Below, in pieces: positions 63,590 to 64,000 of a stretch of DNA of 64,000 bases. This DNA is from Gautieria morchelliformis (lineage: Eukaryota > Basidiomycota > Agaricomycetes > Gomphales > Gomphaceae): NCBI GenBank assembly GCA_015179125.1, contig WHVA01000018.1, forward strand, positions 372,001 to 436,000, in the 5' to 3' direction. Numbering within the stretch: the first letter of the stretch is position 1; every line of letters starts with the position of its first letter. The position numbers and the translations under genes are program-made. The notes under the pieces are model-generated. The model had not been told where the DNA came from, searched no databases, and saw only the letters and a program-made list of their open reading frames with translations.

Positions 63590-64000
63590 ACAGGAGTTCG
63601 AGCGTCGGCCACGTGCGGTCGATCAGGGACGGCGCGCCTATCGGGTGATGGTATCAGCCATGACATCGACAGGCGCCAGGCCATAGGTACCGAGGGGTAC
63701 GGGCACCAAACGCCGCAGAGAATAGTAGACTGCGCAGGGGTACAGGGTGTTGTGGAGTGACCTGAGAAAGTCATCTGCAACACATATACTCAATCAGTTG
63801 CCACACAAGAGAGGCACAGAGACAGCGGCCCCATCTCCAAGCCCAGCATATATGCTGGGCAGAGTAAAATCAAATCCATTTTCTATTTGAATCCCATGAC
63901 ACGTCTGACTGATTACTATCCTAACAACATGTGGACAGGGGCTTTGTATACTAGGTACAGATCTCTATTTCAAAGCCCAGACAATCCTGACACTATCCCC
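63590..64000 (-). repeat. Dispersed repeat G, copy 2, inverted, running off the window
   Basis: The reverse complement matches 20412-20830. It carries GCCCAGCATATATGCTGGGC at about 63838-63857 and CAAAGCCCCTGTCCACATG (reverse of 63922-63944). It continues past the window edge, so its full extent is unknown. Confidence 0.6.

Noticed and set aside
1-64000. tRNA, rRNA and CRISPR features
   Set aside because: Looked for tRNA B-box motifs (GGTTCGAATCC-like), rRNA blocks and short spaced repeats. No convincing candidate was seen.

Overview
The window reads as a repeat-rich nuclear segment of a basidiomycete, most likely an Agaricomycete. The genes have short GT-AG introns (about 50-70 nt) with CTAAC/CTGAC-type branch sites. 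The host proteins are of fungal type: a NACHT STAND receptor, Tup1-type WD40 blades and an RRM nucleolar protein. The transposons are the usual fungal mixture: chromodomain Gypsy, Copia, Tad-like LINEs, PIF/Harbinger and MULE. The species cannot be named from the sequence. I saw no rRNA, tRNA or CRISPR.

Layout. 1-1808: a decayed plus-strand copy of the WD40 part of a Tup1-like gene, split by a solo LTR. 1809-4010: LTR remnants and a minisatellite. 4026-19164: scattered exons of an unrecognised (N-terminally transposase-like) gene, interrupted by two solo LTRs, a Gypsy chromovirus (5811-14000, itself split by a solo LTR), a PIF/Harbinger element (14411-17454) that looks whole, and a third solo LTR. 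19165-21440: unassigned DNA with one repeated, hairpin-bearing segment. 21472-24400: a broken MULE. 24670-32089: a broken Copia element carrying at least three insertions. 32090-34911: a Copia scrap and a partial reverse-strand Gypsy. 34912-38815: LTR pieces, an 895-bp TA-flanked inverted-repeat element and another Copia fragment.

39325-45015 is the main host gene. Read through its splice sites it encodes one receptor-like protein of about 1,500 residues on the minus strand: a helical N-terminal domain, a coiled segment, a NACHT NTPase ([16 protein letters not shown]), about ten near-identical 33-residue ankyrin repeats, and a seven-bladed WD40 propeller that is clearly of the Tup1 corepressor type. 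The NACHT-ankyrin part joins the Tup1-type part in frame across a 69-nt intron. This is the most unusual object in the window. The decayed WD40 copy at the left edge is its inverted paralogue, so the 37-kb transposon nest lies between two inverted copies of this sequence. A minus-strand RRM gene (about 45900-47395, NOL8-like, probably damaged) lies upstream.

47866-61562 holds two Tad-like LINEs on the minus strand. LINE A (48026-55242, with a 13-bp target duplication and two solo LTRs inside) sits in a short inverted-repeat element. LINE B (55485-61562, with a 12-bp target duplication, near full length, with several stops and frameshifts) sits next to it. Both have ORF1 and ORF2 overlapping as ATGA. 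The right end is mostly non-coding and closes with an inverted copy of the 20.4-kb repeat.

The solo LTRs fall into at least five families. Most show TG...CA ends and 5-bp target duplications, so the order of insertion can be read directly from the nesting.
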